Source of the DNA: Leptidea sinapis
Taxonomy: Eukaryota; Arthropoda; Insecta; Lepidoptera; Pieridae
Direction of reading: 5' to 3'
Length of the DNA stretch: 64,000 bases
Assembly (NCBI RefSeq): GCF_905404315.1
Contig: NC_066265.1
Coordinates: forward strand, 13,935,501 to 13,999,500
The position numbers and the translations under genes were made by a program. The notes below the pieces were generated by a model. The model had not been told where the DNA came from. It ran no database searches and worked only from the letters and a program-made list of their open reading frames with translations. Below, one piece after another: positions 34,182-47,100 of this stretch (the stretch's first letter is position 1; each line of letters begins with the position of its first letter).

Positions 34182-34688
34182 AAAAAGACATATGTGTAGC
34201 CATATTACCTATGTAGTATGAAAATAGTTTGGAAAATACAAAATTGCATTCATATTATATCATTTTCCACAGTAAAATTGATTATTTGTAAAAGTGTGCA
34301 CAACAACGTCGATGTACTGGTAATCTTAGATCATTTACACGTGTAGATAGAGTATAGACTATCGGCCGAAATTAATAATCAATCTAATCTTTGATCTTCG
34401 GATTTTCGATCAAAAATATAATCCAAGTCTTTAGTTAAGTGTTCCAATAAACAAACCATGGATCAAAATTGTAATATTTAAAATCAATATATCTTTGGGG
34501 ATCATAGATTACAGATTAACTCTGTTCGAAAATGACAGTTTGAGCGTGTCAATAACATATCTTTCGTTTTAACCTTTCGATCAAGAAGCAAAAATCGTAA
34601 TCTTAGACTTTCCTCAGACTTAAGATTGCATCTGTAGATCACGAGTAAAAATATTTAGCTGGTTTGCTGTAGATTTATTTCGTACCTA

Positions 34689-34840
34689 ATGGATTTGGCA
34701 ATGGCAATACTCTCCAGTTCTAGTGATAGTGACAGTGATATGGAAATCCTAGCTCAATCATCAGACAGCTGTGAAAACGTCGAAAAATATGTAGAGCTTA
34801 GAACTAAACTCTACTTTGAGCAATTCACGCACACTAACAC
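34689..34840 (+). pseudogene. Possible transposon-ORF N-terminus
   Basis: An open stretch MDLAMAILSSSSDSDSDMEI then CENVEKYVELRTKLYFEQF. It is acidic and serine-rich like the start of some PIF/Harbinger proteins. A related non-coding stretch lies near 22390-22440 (ATGACAGCTGTGAAAACGTT). Family uncertain. Confidence 0.3.
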
Positions 34841-34998
34841 AAAGTGCCAATCACGAGTGTTTTTTTTATCTGTTTTTATTAGTTAATAACAGTAAGAGAC
34901 TCTATTTAGATGTATAAATTATACGAGGTTCTCATGTGTAACAACCGTCGAAGTGGGTGGTATTTTCAATTGAAATTTGAATAGAGTTTTTTTTTATA

Positions 34999-35298
34999 AC
35001 AATAAGGGGCGAGACGAGTAGAACGTTCAGCTGATGGTAATGAATACGCTCTGCCCATTACAATGCAGTGCCGCAGGATTCTTAAAAATCCCAAAAATTC
35101 AGAGCGGAACTACAATTGCGCTCGTCACCTTGAGACATAAGATATTTAGTCTCATTCGCCCAGTAATTTCAATATATACGGCGCCCTTTAGACCGAAGCA
35201 AAGTATTGCTTATATATTACTGCTTCACGGCAGAAATAGGCGCCGCTGTGGTACATAATCTAGCCGGCATCCTTTTCAAAGGAGCCTCCTGGTTGGTA
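34999..35298 (+). repeat. Repeat family A, copy 8
   Basis: Near full-length plus-strand copy, AATAAGGGGCGAGACGAGTA to GGAGCCTCCTGGTTGGTA. Confidence 0.8.
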
Positions 35299-35449
35299 TG
35301 TTTAATATGTTTTTATTCTACGAACAGTCTTATGGATAAAATTTCAAAAGTACGTGTATACGTAGTCTTGGTACTACTAGGGTACCAAAATTATATAACG
35401 GTATTAGCTTACAGTTGGCAGTATGACAGATTCAAGAAGTTCGTTTGAC

Positions 35450-35575
35450 GTGGGAGGCTCCTTTGAACAGAATGCCGGCTAGATTATGGGTACCACAACG
35501 GCGCCTATTTCTGCCGTGAAGCAGTAATGTAAGTAAGCTATTTTTCGGTCTGAAGGGCACCGTAACTAGTGATTC
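35450..35575 (-). repeat. Repeat family A, copy 9 (3' part)
   Basis: Only the distal part, GGGAGGCTCCTTTGAACAGA to CACCGTAACTAGTGA. It faces copy 8 head-on 150 bp away. Confidence 0.7.
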
Positions 35576-35659
35576 TCTAAGGAAATCTGCCTTCTGAATG
35601 AGCTGTATGAAAAAATGATACTTATATTTCAAGTGTAATTTCAATTTACCTGCGAAATA

Positions 35660-35687
35660 AAATATTTTTGATTTGATTTGATTTGAT
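35660..35687 (+). repeat. TTTGA pentanucleotide microsatellite
   Basis: Several repeats of TTTGA following AAATAAAATATTTTTGA; probably the tail of an older retroposon. Confidence 0.6.
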
Positions 35688-35689
35688 AC

Positions 35690-36590
35690 AACTACCCAGA
35701 TTTAATCACAACATTTTTTGTGACGTTTATGTGAGAAAATATTTCGGTCTCGCTAGCTTAACTAAGTTACCTACGTCAAGTTAAATTATTTGAGTGCAGT
35801 TCCATATAATTCACAGTCACAGTCATTGTACAACTTCTCATACAAATATATGAAAAACCTAGTCAAAAAAAGATAATCACGGAATTACATTATCGTACCT
35901 TACAACTAATAAATTACATCAACTTACTTACTGGGTTTTCCAATGTACCTACATAAATAAATAGTATTAAAACTCAATACTAAGCAACACTTAAAACTTC
36001 TCATGAAAGTAGTAGTGGTAGTCAATAAGGTAGGTAAGTATTAAATTCATCGGTAATATCTTGATTATTTCAATTAAATTAATAATAATGAATATAACGA
36101 AATATTATAGATGTACAAAACAAGTTTATGACAGCGATGCAGTAGGTATACAGTAAACTTACATCGATTATAATGGTGAATTCACAACTCTTGCATAATA
36201 TCCACAGATATGCTATAAAAGGGATCTTAAAATTATCTAGGGATAAGTATCACTAAACATTCACAGCACAATTATAGAAACCCTGTGCGGGACAGTAGAG
36301 GCAATATAACCTTACTCAAAATACAGTATATAAATCTTACGTTTTGCTTTAACACATAAATATTGATATCAACTTATTTTAAGAAACATTGTTAGTTCAG
36401 AAAGAAAGGCGTTGGAATATTATGTACAAGATACTTAAGAAGTCCTTATTCTATTTAGTAATAATACATTTACCGATTTACTACTTAACAACGCCCTTTT
36501 ACTGAATATTGGGTCAATAGAGGTTATTTGCCATAAAATAATCTAAATTGGCGGCTTGTACGATGATTTATAACAATATGCAAAATGTGT
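35690..36590. other. Intergenic, nothing recognised
   Basis: AT-rich, no ORF of note and no match to the families found elsewhere in this window. Confidence 0.4.
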
Positions 36591-36960
36591 TTACCCCGGG
36601 CGTATAAAGAATAGGGTAGCCCCAGGAGATAGGCGACTAAGGGCGATACGAGAGTGTCACGCTGCCGTCCTGTGACTGCATCCCGAACGGGCCAGAATCT
36701 GCTGAATTATAATCACACTTCCACAGAAAACCGGCATGAAGAAGCTTCTTCAACAAACATAGCTATGTTTCCAATAGGTTAATGTCGAGAACCAACGTTT
36801 TCAGAGTAGGGACCTGTCTACTCTCAGGCTGCACGTAGATTTTGAGGACCACGCCCGCATCTACACCTGTGTCTACAGGTCTCATAGCACGCAGAAATGG
36901 ATCATCTCATGGGCTGCGTTCAAACGGCCATTAACGAAGGTTTGCACAGATCCCGTCCAC
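36590..36960 (-). mobile_element. LINE 3' UTR-like fragment
   Basis: Moderately GC-rich. The minus strand contains TATCGCCCTTAGTCGCCTAT and GGACGGCAGCGTGACACTCT, the sort of 3' UTR seen in lepidopteran LINEs. No ORF. Confidence 0.4.
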
Positions 36961-37017
36961 TGAAATCGCAGGCTTGGGTGACTTTGGTCGCGCACCACGT
37001 ATTATGCAGGGTGATCC

Positions 37018-37380
37018 GTGCATAAAATTACATTGGCGTACCATGATCATCAGCCGGAAGACGTCCACTGCTGTTCAAAGGCCTCCCCCAAAGATCTCCA
37101 CGACCATCGGTTCCACGCTGCCTTCATCCAACGTATTCCGGCGATCTTGATTAGATCATCGGTCCATCTTGTGGGGGGCCTACCAACACTCCGTCTTCGG
37201 GTACGTGGTCGCCATTCGAGGACTTTTTTGCCCCATGCCAGTGGTCGGCAAGGGTCCGTAGAAATATGTGCCCTACCCACTGCCACTTCAGTTTCCAATT
37301 GGCATATGATCTGTCCCAATCGTTTGAGTCACCTACGCGTTTCCCAAACATGGACAGACACATGCCATCTTTATTAGATC
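37018..37380 (-). mobile_element. RTE-like LINE, ORF C-terminus
   Basis: The minus strand encodes KKVLEWRPRTRRRSVGRPPT, RWTDDLIKIAG, then RWMKAAWNRWSWRSLGEAFE and QQWTSSG with a stop. This conserved C-terminal block is found in many insect endonuclease-reverse transcriptase LINEs. 5'-truncated, with a frameshift upstream. Confidence 0.75.
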
Positions 37381-37785
37381 TTGTGATGACGACATATACC
37401 GGTAGTTACCAGGTCTTAAATATATAAAACATAAGAATCTGGGTTGCGGCACTGGGCACAAAGGATCCCAACTACAAAGTTCTAAAGAGGAAATACCATT
37501 GTGCCTCCAGATCATTTAGTCAGGAAAAATGTGATCAGGAATGATATTATGATAAATTATACCTTTAAAAAAAATTATAATATTAAATAGAATATTTATG
37601 TAGCAATAGAGTGTGAATGAAAAGGAATGATAATCTGCGCCATATTAGATTATTTTCATTAGGTCATAATCCTTAGTCAGTATAATCCATAGATTATACT
37701 AGGTATGTGGTAAATCCACGATTATACTATTTCAATCTATATTTAATTTGTCTGTTAATTAATTCGGTTGACCGAAGCGCCTTAA

Positions 37786-37791
37786 TTTATT
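37786..37791 (-). promoter_or_regulatory. Poly(A) signal of the UNC93-like gene
   Basis: AATAAA on the minus strand, 143 bp past the stop. It is the nearest canonical signal downstream of the last exon. Confidence 0.55.
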
Positions 37792-37933
37792 AATTACAGT
37801 ACATCTTAAAATTATTGTTTCACAATTATTCAGTGTTTCCGACATTACTTAAATATGGTTACTTATCGTAAACCTACATTTCTGAAGTAACGTGATTAGA
37901 TATATCGATGTCGGCGCTAGGGCCGCTCCTTCG

Positions 37934-38146
37934 CTAGGTGCGATGACGTTGATCTCGCCTCATCTTGAGCTCTAGCACTGTGTGCGATGCCAACCCTGCC
38001 ACAAGCGCTAACGCTAGAACTGCCAGTTGTGTTCGTACACACAGGCATTGCCTGGCCCCACACGCAAGCGCTACACCAGCGTGGCGGGCCGCTAGTGTGA
38101 GCGACCACGGCCCACGCCATCCTGCTCCTCCCACACACAGACCAAC
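37934..38146 (-). CDS. UNC93-like gene, last exon
   Basis: Acceptor tttctcag; 70 codons and a TAG stop at 37936-37934. It reads VGLCVGGAGWRGPWSLTLAA... and ends in a final helix (LAVLALALVAGLASHTVLEL) with a basic cytoplasmic tail KMRRDQRHRT. Confidence 0.87.
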   Translation of the reverse strand, partial: VGLCVGGAGWRGPWSLTLAARHAGVALACGARQCLCVRTQLAVLALALVAGLASHTVLELKMRRDQRHRT

Positions 38147-41100
38147 CTGAGAAAAGATTTTTATTTATTTATCTACACCCATGCCTTAAATCTTGGCTCA
38201 CAGTTATGCAAATTATTATAAGATAGCTAATAGCTGTTGGTCTTCCTAATAAGTAATAGTTATTTATGCAACCGTTAGTGTGATAATAGTATCACATGAG
38301 TGTTCTAATTCCTAATTACTCGTATCAACAGGTGCATACAAGACTTTATCTACACCCGTAATAAGAATTTTCTATAAAGATTCTAAAACAGTTAGCTTAT
38401 TGCCAACATTAAAACACGCAATGTCCTAATAACCATTACATCCAAACGAGTGTTGTAATGAAATTCAGTACAACATTACAATACTCGTTTAGATTATGTA
38501 ATGGTTACTAGACTGCCTTTTTTAATGTTAGCAGTAAGCTAACAGTTTCAGAATTTTTTACAGAAAATTCATATTACGGGTGTAGACAAAGTCTTGTATG
38601 CACCTGTTGATACGAGTAATTAGGTATTAGAACACTCATGTGATACTATTATCACACTAACGGATGCATAAATAACTATTACTTATTAGGAAGACCAACA
38701 GCTATTAGCTATCTTATAATAATTTACATAACTGTGAGCCAATTATAGGTCTCCCCGTTGTGCGAGAATAATTATATTCAACAATACGAATAAACACTAA
38801 AGTATGCAAATAAAATACAATGCACAATTTAAAATAATTACAATATTAAAACTCAACAAAAGATTCTGTGTTATGTCATGTCATTATATGTCATTACATA
38901 ACTACTTTTAACATAAACCTAAATACTGATTAAAGAAACGCCGGCTTAACATGCTCGTGGCTGACATAAAGTAAGTCTGAAAAAGATGGTTTATATTATC
39001 CCTAGATAAATTATTAAAATTATTACTTGCTCGCCAAAGATAAGGATGTATTTTGTCGATAGTTGGTACTAGTAAGAAGAAGATATAAAAGTGGGTTGAA
39101 CCTAAGCGGCCTAGACGGGGTTCTGAGTCTAAGCATAAATGTTCGGGGCAGTCAATAAAACCAGAGGCAATCTTCATGAGAAATATTAAATCAGCGATTT
39201 CGCGCCTTATTTCAAAAAGAAGCAGGTGGTGCCTTTTGCAAAGATTAATATATTCGAAAGAGTCATAGCATTGACCAGTGCGGAAGCATAGATGCCGCAA
39301 AAACCTTCTCTGAACGTTTTCTAAACGGTTAATTAATGTAGAGTAGGTCCACTTTTATGCGTGGAAACATATGTCAATTCAAAGACTGATTGATCAGTCA
39401 GAAAAAAAAATGTACCAGAGTATTATACAATTACAATAGAACCTGTTTAACTCGAGCCTCGACATGTGAAACACCTCCAAAAGGTAGGTGCAAACATTTA
39501 TATAATGAATATGGATGTGTTTTCCGAGTCATGGATGTTTATATGTATTTATGTATGTTATTTTATTATTATTATAATTTATGTTAAATTGTGTCAAATA
39601 TAAAACGCCGTTTTTCGGTCAATGTGTGGATGGAAATAATTGACGACAATTTAGTCGGACCACATTTTTTACCGAGCAAGCTAAATGCTTGCGAAAATTT
39701 TTTGACCTTCTCTAAGAAATGCCTTTGGCTACCCGGCAATTCATAACAAAATAAACCATTTGCAATACGCATGTCCCGCCCATTTTCGTGTCAATGTAAG
39801 GCGATGGCTCGATAGCCATTTTCCTAACCATTGGATAGAACGAGGAGAACCCATGCGTGGCCTGCGAGGAGTCTGCACCTAACGCCGATTGAAACTTCAA
39901 AAGTAGAGCACTTGTGCCCTCTACGTGTGCAGACTTACGCGCTAATATTTTCAATCCCTTTAGAGGTGTAGGTGCTTAAGCAATTTATAGGCATTAATAG
40001 CGTTTATTTACATAGCCGGTGTAAGCTCTACTCAAATACTTTCTTGCATTCAATAGCTTTTAAGTGGTGGAAAATAATCATCACCTTTATAAGTGATAGG
40101 TCTTGGAGTGTGAGGAGCTTAAGTCACGGCATCAATTGTTACTCAATCAAGAAATAACGATTGATACATAGCCGAACATGAAAGCAATATCTCAATAAAG
40201 GCATAAAACGCATTTATTTTCTCAAAATTGATTCCTTTAGAATTATTTTTGATGGCATTTCTAATATATTTCTAACTCTCCCAGCATCATTTTTTGCGCT
40301 CTTTTTAGTAAAATATACAATATTGTATTGTCATTGCTATTGCTATAAAATAATCATAATTTAGTCCCAGGCTGTCGGATCACCTAGATATTCAGCTGTG
40401 GAGTAGTAGGATTTACGACAGTTTTTAATAAAACATTTAAATTTGTTTATAGATAATGCCTGAACAGTGGCTGGGACTTTATTATAAAAGTATATTTTAT
40501 ACATTTACCCTAAAAGCTATTATATAAACTTAACATATCTTATGAAGCCTACTAGAATTAGTTACAAGCAATCCCTTATCTCTAGTGTTATATTAATGAA
40601 AATTTTTAACAAATGTACTGACAATGAACAGTCTCAATATTTTTTTCTAAAATCTACTTTGAGAGACTGTCTGATAACCAAGCTGGTATATACCAAATCC
40701 CCACAAACCTGCAAGACATCCCAAAGAGCGGCACAGGCTCCCCAAGCAGACGCAGCAACAGTTGGCAAGGCGAGGTCAGTTCTTGCAGCCCGCCAGCGCA
40801 GCAGAGCGAGCAGGAGCGAGGCGTGTGCTGCGGCGCCGCCGGCCGCCAGGGCGCCCCTCCGGCCTCGTGCGGCTGCCATGCTCAGCGTCACGGCAGCAAT
40901 CGCTTGTAGCGCTCCTGCACCGCACAATGCTCGCCACGCCTCGCTCCAACCACCGATGCAAACCCCGTACCACTGTCAATTATAGACAAAATTCTAACAA
41001 ACGTAGAACAACCTCCAACACCAACAAAATGAGAGACGCGAAAACATTCGTGTTATGGAGTTCTCGTTCCACACCATAGAAATCTAAATAAAAAGGTTGT

Positions 41101-44100
41101 AGAAGTTTATAGTTTTAGACACCAGTATGATGACCCAGTATTTGATCCAGTAAAATGTGAACCCACGTGAAACGACACGCAAATATGGTGTATTGTAGTA
41201 CAACTAACTACGGAAATTCTTCCTGCATCTTCTTTTTTATTATTATGTTAATTAATATTTTATTGCTACTGACATGCAGACACCATCTAATTTTGTTATG
41301 TGCTTAATTATTTATGCACGCGCCAGCGCAACCGCTGACAGGGCGCATCCTGATGTGCGATGTTCCACTCGTATACCATTTACTGTATTAAATTAATTTG
41401 CATGCCTAGTTAAAGCATGTGAAACTGTAAGATTGTACCATCGTTACATACCATGTTTGTACGCAAATAAAGAATTTGATTGATTGATTGATTGCAACTA
41501 TACCAATTAAAACATTTATCTTTCGTGGTTTAGTCTGTTTGGTGTATATAAACTGCTGTATTTTAAATCAGATGTATGCGATCATTTTTCACTATGAGGT
41601 TCTTAATTTAATTGTAATGCTGTCATTTTGCACACAATTGCTGCACACGTTCCTCTACCACTTCTACATCCGTAGCGTAGTGTACGTAGTCGTTTATGCA
41701 ATATACAGTGCGCAAAAAAGTTAATGTTTCCACTTTATTTTCTCGTACGAAAATGACTAATATTTTTATGTTTTAAACGTCTTATGCATGTATATTATTA
41801 AATTACATATATGTATTGGTTTTAGGTAGTAACTTGTAGTTGTCATTCGATTAATATGGAAATAAAACAAAATTAGATAGTTATTCGTATTTTTGTATTA
41901 GATTTATTTATTTACTATACTTAAAAAGTTATATTTGTACTATCACGCTGAATTGTCAATTTCATGAACTTCTACTATTCCAGATGCTATATCGCTATAA
42001 ATTGACATCTATTAAAAATAGCTAATTCAACTAAAATACTTTTCAAATTCAAATATTTTTATTCAAAATTTATTATTCACTTATTGAACGTCAAAAACTA
42101 TATATAGAAAATCGTTTATGCTATAGTAACCTTTCCCACACAAACGTTTTTTAACAATTCTTTTAAATTTCATAACACATTTATTGTGTACATTTTCTGG
42201 GATCATATTGTAGAAGCATATACATCGCCCATTAAAAGATTTACTAACTCGACTTAACCGAGTAGTAGGCATAACAAGTTTATGTTTGTTCCTAGTGTTA
42301 ACAATATGAATGTCACAGGTCCTAGCAAATTCCTCAATGTGCTTATGAAGATATAGAACATTATCATACAATCTGTGCCTGAAGGCAGCTGTGTTTCCCG
42401 AGAAGTGGAAAGTGACCCGAGTCGTCCCAGTGCCGAAAGGTGGGGTTGGAAAACAGGTTGAGGGGTACAGGCCAGTTGCAGTGTTGTCAACTGCAGCGAA
42501 AGTATTAGAATCCGCCATTCATAGTAGTATTTATATCAAGTTAGTGCGCAACTATCAGAGTCTCAGCTTGGATTTAGGCCTTCGAGAAGCACTACCAGCA
42601 ATCTTCTCAGCTATATGTCTCATATATTTCCAGCAGTGGACGGTGGGGGACAGGCTGATGCAGCATACTTTGATTTTCGAAAAGCCTTTGATTTAGTCGA
42701 TAACGATGTATTGCTCAAAAAGTTAGCATCAGTCGGGTTCACTCCACATTTACTTAACTTTTTTGCGAGTTATATGAGAGATAGGCAGCAATATGTGGAA
42801 TATAAAGGCCGAAAGTCTGAACCATATTTCACAAGGTCAGGTGTCAGTCAGGGCAGCAACCTAGGGCCCTTGCAGTTTATTTTAATGATAAACGATCTAC
42901 CGCAGGTGGTCCAGGATGCTAAATGCTTGTTATTTACGGACGACCTCAAGCTCTCTTTGACTGTGAATGCCGAAAATGACTGTGTGAAGCTGCAAGAGGA
43001 TATAGATAGAGTGGTGACATGGAGCCAGGACAACCTATTACAGTTTAATAGCTCAAAATGTTCAGTCATCACTTTCTCTAAATTACGGGCCCCTATTTAT
43101 TATAATTATAATATGGAGAGGATACCAATGTCGAGAGTTTTAGAAGTCAGAGACTTAGGAGTCAGGTTTAACACTGAGCTTTCGTTTCGTGATCATATTA
43201 TACATTGTTGTAAGAAAACTTACAGAAATTTGGGTTTCTTGCTTCGTACCGTTAGTGGTTTCACTAACATAAGTGCTATTACAGCATTATACAACGCGTT
43301 GGTAAGAAGTCAACTAGAAAGTAACGCAGTCATTTGGGCTCCACATGAGGCTAAATACAGTCTTATATTGGAGCGGGTGCAAAACAAATTTGTTAGATTC
43401 CTGTACATGAGGCTTTATGGGGTTTACCCATTTTACCCATTAATGTACCCTACACTATTTGTTTTGGGTACGGTCGGATACAATGAGATAAGGTCTAGAA
43501 GGGAATTAGCGCTTGTTCTATATATTTTTAAAATTATAAGAGGCAAGTTATTTAATGCGGACGTATTAGGGCAGGTTTATCTTCGAGTGCCGGACCGGTA
43601 CGTGTGGCGCAGGCGCAGGCCGTCACTGCTGGCGTTGCCACGCGGGCGCACCAACCTGGTCGAGAAGGCGCCGCTGGCGCGCCTTTGGAACTCTCAACAT
43701 TGTGTCCGAGCGGATCGACCTGTTTTGTTGTTCTCTCAGTGAATTCACAAGGATTGCAATGTGGGCTATATGTTATGATAGTTATGCATAATAATTATTG
43801 GATAAGGTTCTTTAGTATTAATTTTATAATATAAGATTAAGTGTATATAATTAACTAAGTTATGTATGTTATTCTTTAGTGTATGCTCATTTTAAATGTT
43901 AATTTATTTTTATAAGATGAATGTTACACTAGCGCATTAGGAATAATCCTGTAAAGCTAGATGTAAGTCTTGAAAACAAATAAATAAATAAAAATAAATA
44001 AATAAATAAATCAAGAATATATTGAGAAACAACAGTCAAAATGTTTATTTCCTTAAATTTTTCTCTTAATGATTCTTTAGGACATAGGTTATAAATAGCG

Positions 44101-47100
44101 CGAAAAGCCTTCTTGCCCCATAATAATACTATGAAAATAACTCAAATTAATACTAGTCGCGCGGTATATATGTCAGTTAACTGTCTATTTTTTTAACCGC
44201 ATATGCTGCAGAAGTAAGCCTATTCACCAATCCTTCAATATGAGTGCCCCATTGCAATTTGGAATCAAGAGTAATGCCAATAAATACAGCAGATTCCATT
44301 GGTTTTACCACCTCTCCATTTAATAAAATATTAGCATCTACATTTTTGACATTTGGCACGGTAAATTTAATATTTTTGGTTTTATGACTATTTAACAATA
44401 AGTTATTGGCGCTAAACCAGTACACGATGTCAGATAGAGCATTGTTTACTTCGTCATATAAAACTTGGCTTCTTTTCACTTTGATTATGAGTGAAGTGTC
44501 ATCCGCATACAATACCACCTTGTGTGGGTTAGGTAGATATATAAATTAGGAAGAGGAAGGGTCCAAGAATAGAGCCTTTTGGTACCTCCATACCGAGAGG
44601 TGTCCCAGGAGATATCCTTCCATTCGCATCGACCCTCTAAATCTTATTATTTAAATATTTAATAATGATGACATAGCTTTCTGACCAGCGTTGAATGTTG
44701 AATATAATCAAAAGCCTTATATAAATCACAGAAGATACCAAGTGCGTTCTGTGATTCCTCCCAGGCTTCAAAAATATTCTTATGAGTTCAACGCCTGCAT
44801 CCGTAGTCGAGCGTCCCCTATTAAAGCCAAATTGTTTTATATGAAGTAACTTATACGAGTTAAAGTGAATAAGCATTTGGCTTAAAATATTTTTACAAAA
44901 ATTTTACTAAGAAGTGAGTCCCGATTTAAATATTGGTGTAATTTTACTATATTTCAGAAGGTCAGGAAGCACGCCATGTTCAATACAGCTATTAAAAACT
45001 ATTGCTAGATATGGTGCTATGACGTCATAACGGAACTTATTATGTTTACAGATATGCCCCATATATCAGCAGTTTTTTTTCATTTCTAAAGATTTGAATG
45101 TTTTAATTATTTCTGCTGGGCTAACAACACTGAATTTTGATTATTAATGAATGATGATTAATTATGAAATTTTGTTTACATTCAATTTAACATTTTCCAA
45201 AAGAAGTGACTCAGCAACACTGGTGGAGGAGGCAAGAGTGCTTGTGATAAAAACAGGAGTGTCAGAAAAAAAATCTCAAAAGCAGAAGCTACTTCCTGCT
45301 CGGAGTGGATTTTAGTATAGTTTATTATTAGATTATATTCAAAATTTGCAGACCTGTTGATTTAAGAACTAAATACCAATTAGCAATAGATTTTTATTTT
45401 AATGACATTATGAAAGTTTCTATGAGAAATAAATATAACTCCAGAAGCGTGAGGGAAGAAAAGTTAATCACAAAAGATAAAATAAATAATATGTGGTGCC
45501 ATTCATATACAACGAGATAACTCAGGAGTGTTCCCAAACTTAAAAAAAATTAAAGCAGTTAGGTGCAGTTTTCAAGGAACTTTCTCCCACGTACAACCAA
45601 GCTGTGGAATGAGCTTCCTTGTGTTGCGTTTCCGGGTCGATACGAAACCTTCAAGAAAAGCGCGTATACTTTCTAAAAGGTCGGCAACGGCCTGTTCGCT
45701 GTAATTCCTCTGGTGTTGCAAAGAAATGTGGGTGGCGGTGATCACTTAGCATCAGGTGAGCCGTACGCTCGTTTGTACTCCTCTTCCATATAATTAAAAA
45801 AAAACAATTACACTATAACCTTACCTTAATGTAAGATGTGTATATAAATCCTTGTTGCAGTCCAATAAATAACCCCATTGGGAAACTCAGATAGGCTCGT
45901 GGGTCCTTGTAAATTGACCGAGCATCGGGTGGGGGAGATGGTATTGAAGCTGCCCCATACACTGCCAGAGCTGCAGCAGCAAAGGACAATATGGCCCACA
46001 ATACCACAACCACTGTTCGACCTTCAGCACTTAAAGATATGCCGACTAATGATTGAATATCTGGACATCCTGACGCGCCACATGTCATTTCCTGCAATTT
46101 AAATCATTCGTGATTGATTAGATGTCAGTTACAACACTACGTACCACCACTTCGGAAATAGATCGTGCTCTGAGAGAGACGAAATGGCGCAAGAAACTCT
46201 CTCAGCAATCTTTTCCGCGCACTTATAAAGAAAATATAGAATAATGTATGTAGGTACTGCCATTGCTTTTGCTACTAAAGAATCATAATCAGCCATTTAA
46301 AAAAAGATATATTTAAATTTATTTATAGATAATGCCTGAGCAGCGACTGGGACTTTATTATAAAAGTGTATTATTTACCCTTAAAGCTATTATGTATCTT
46401 ATGAAGCCCACTAGAATAAGTTACAAGCTACAATAATGAAAATCACTATTAAGGGGGATGATTTTTGTGAATGTAAATTAAATTTTCATAATTTATAATA
46501 TTTATACCGCAGTTTTACAATATACTAGTGCATACTACATACATACAAAGTATGCGAGAGCAACAAAGAGGGCGAAGAATTACATATCAAACTGAGGTAC
46601 AGATAGATAGAAAGTAAAGCGAATCTTTTGTTACTGAAACCGATCTGATTTACATGTCGCAAACAGACAGACAAACATGGAATTAGCTAATTAATTAATA
46701 CCTTAGGGTTTTTAATTTTATTTAATTATTGTTTGATTCGAATTGCTAATTATGACAGTAATTACGATAATTATGTTCACGAAGAATCCTAAACACATGA
46801 TCGGATTTGGTACGACCGATCCATCGGACACGGTCTGGGGGCCTAACCCTACTCATAGTTGTAAATGTCAGTGAGGTATATTCGAATTTGACAAATAATC
46901 AAATGTCACTTTTACAATATCTCAACTACACCTTCTAGGCTGTCGTTGCTATTATCGTTTCCGTTGTAGTTGTGCTTTTATTGTGACTTTGGAATCGATT
47001 TTTGAGTTGTTGAACAGGGTTGGGTCTCATCGCTAAGACCTTGTGCTCAATTAAAATGCACGACTGAGACATTCTAAAAAAATTAAGTACTTAGGCACAA

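Noticed and set aside
40776..41079. Long open frames antisense to or out of frame with exon 4
   Set aside because: GC-rich DNA gives long frames in all phases; only the frame joining exons 3 and 5 makes a membrane protein with family motifs.
41488..41724. Plus-strand hydrophobic open frame
   Set aside because: AT-rich intronic DNA after a LINE tail; the hydrophobic look follows from base composition.
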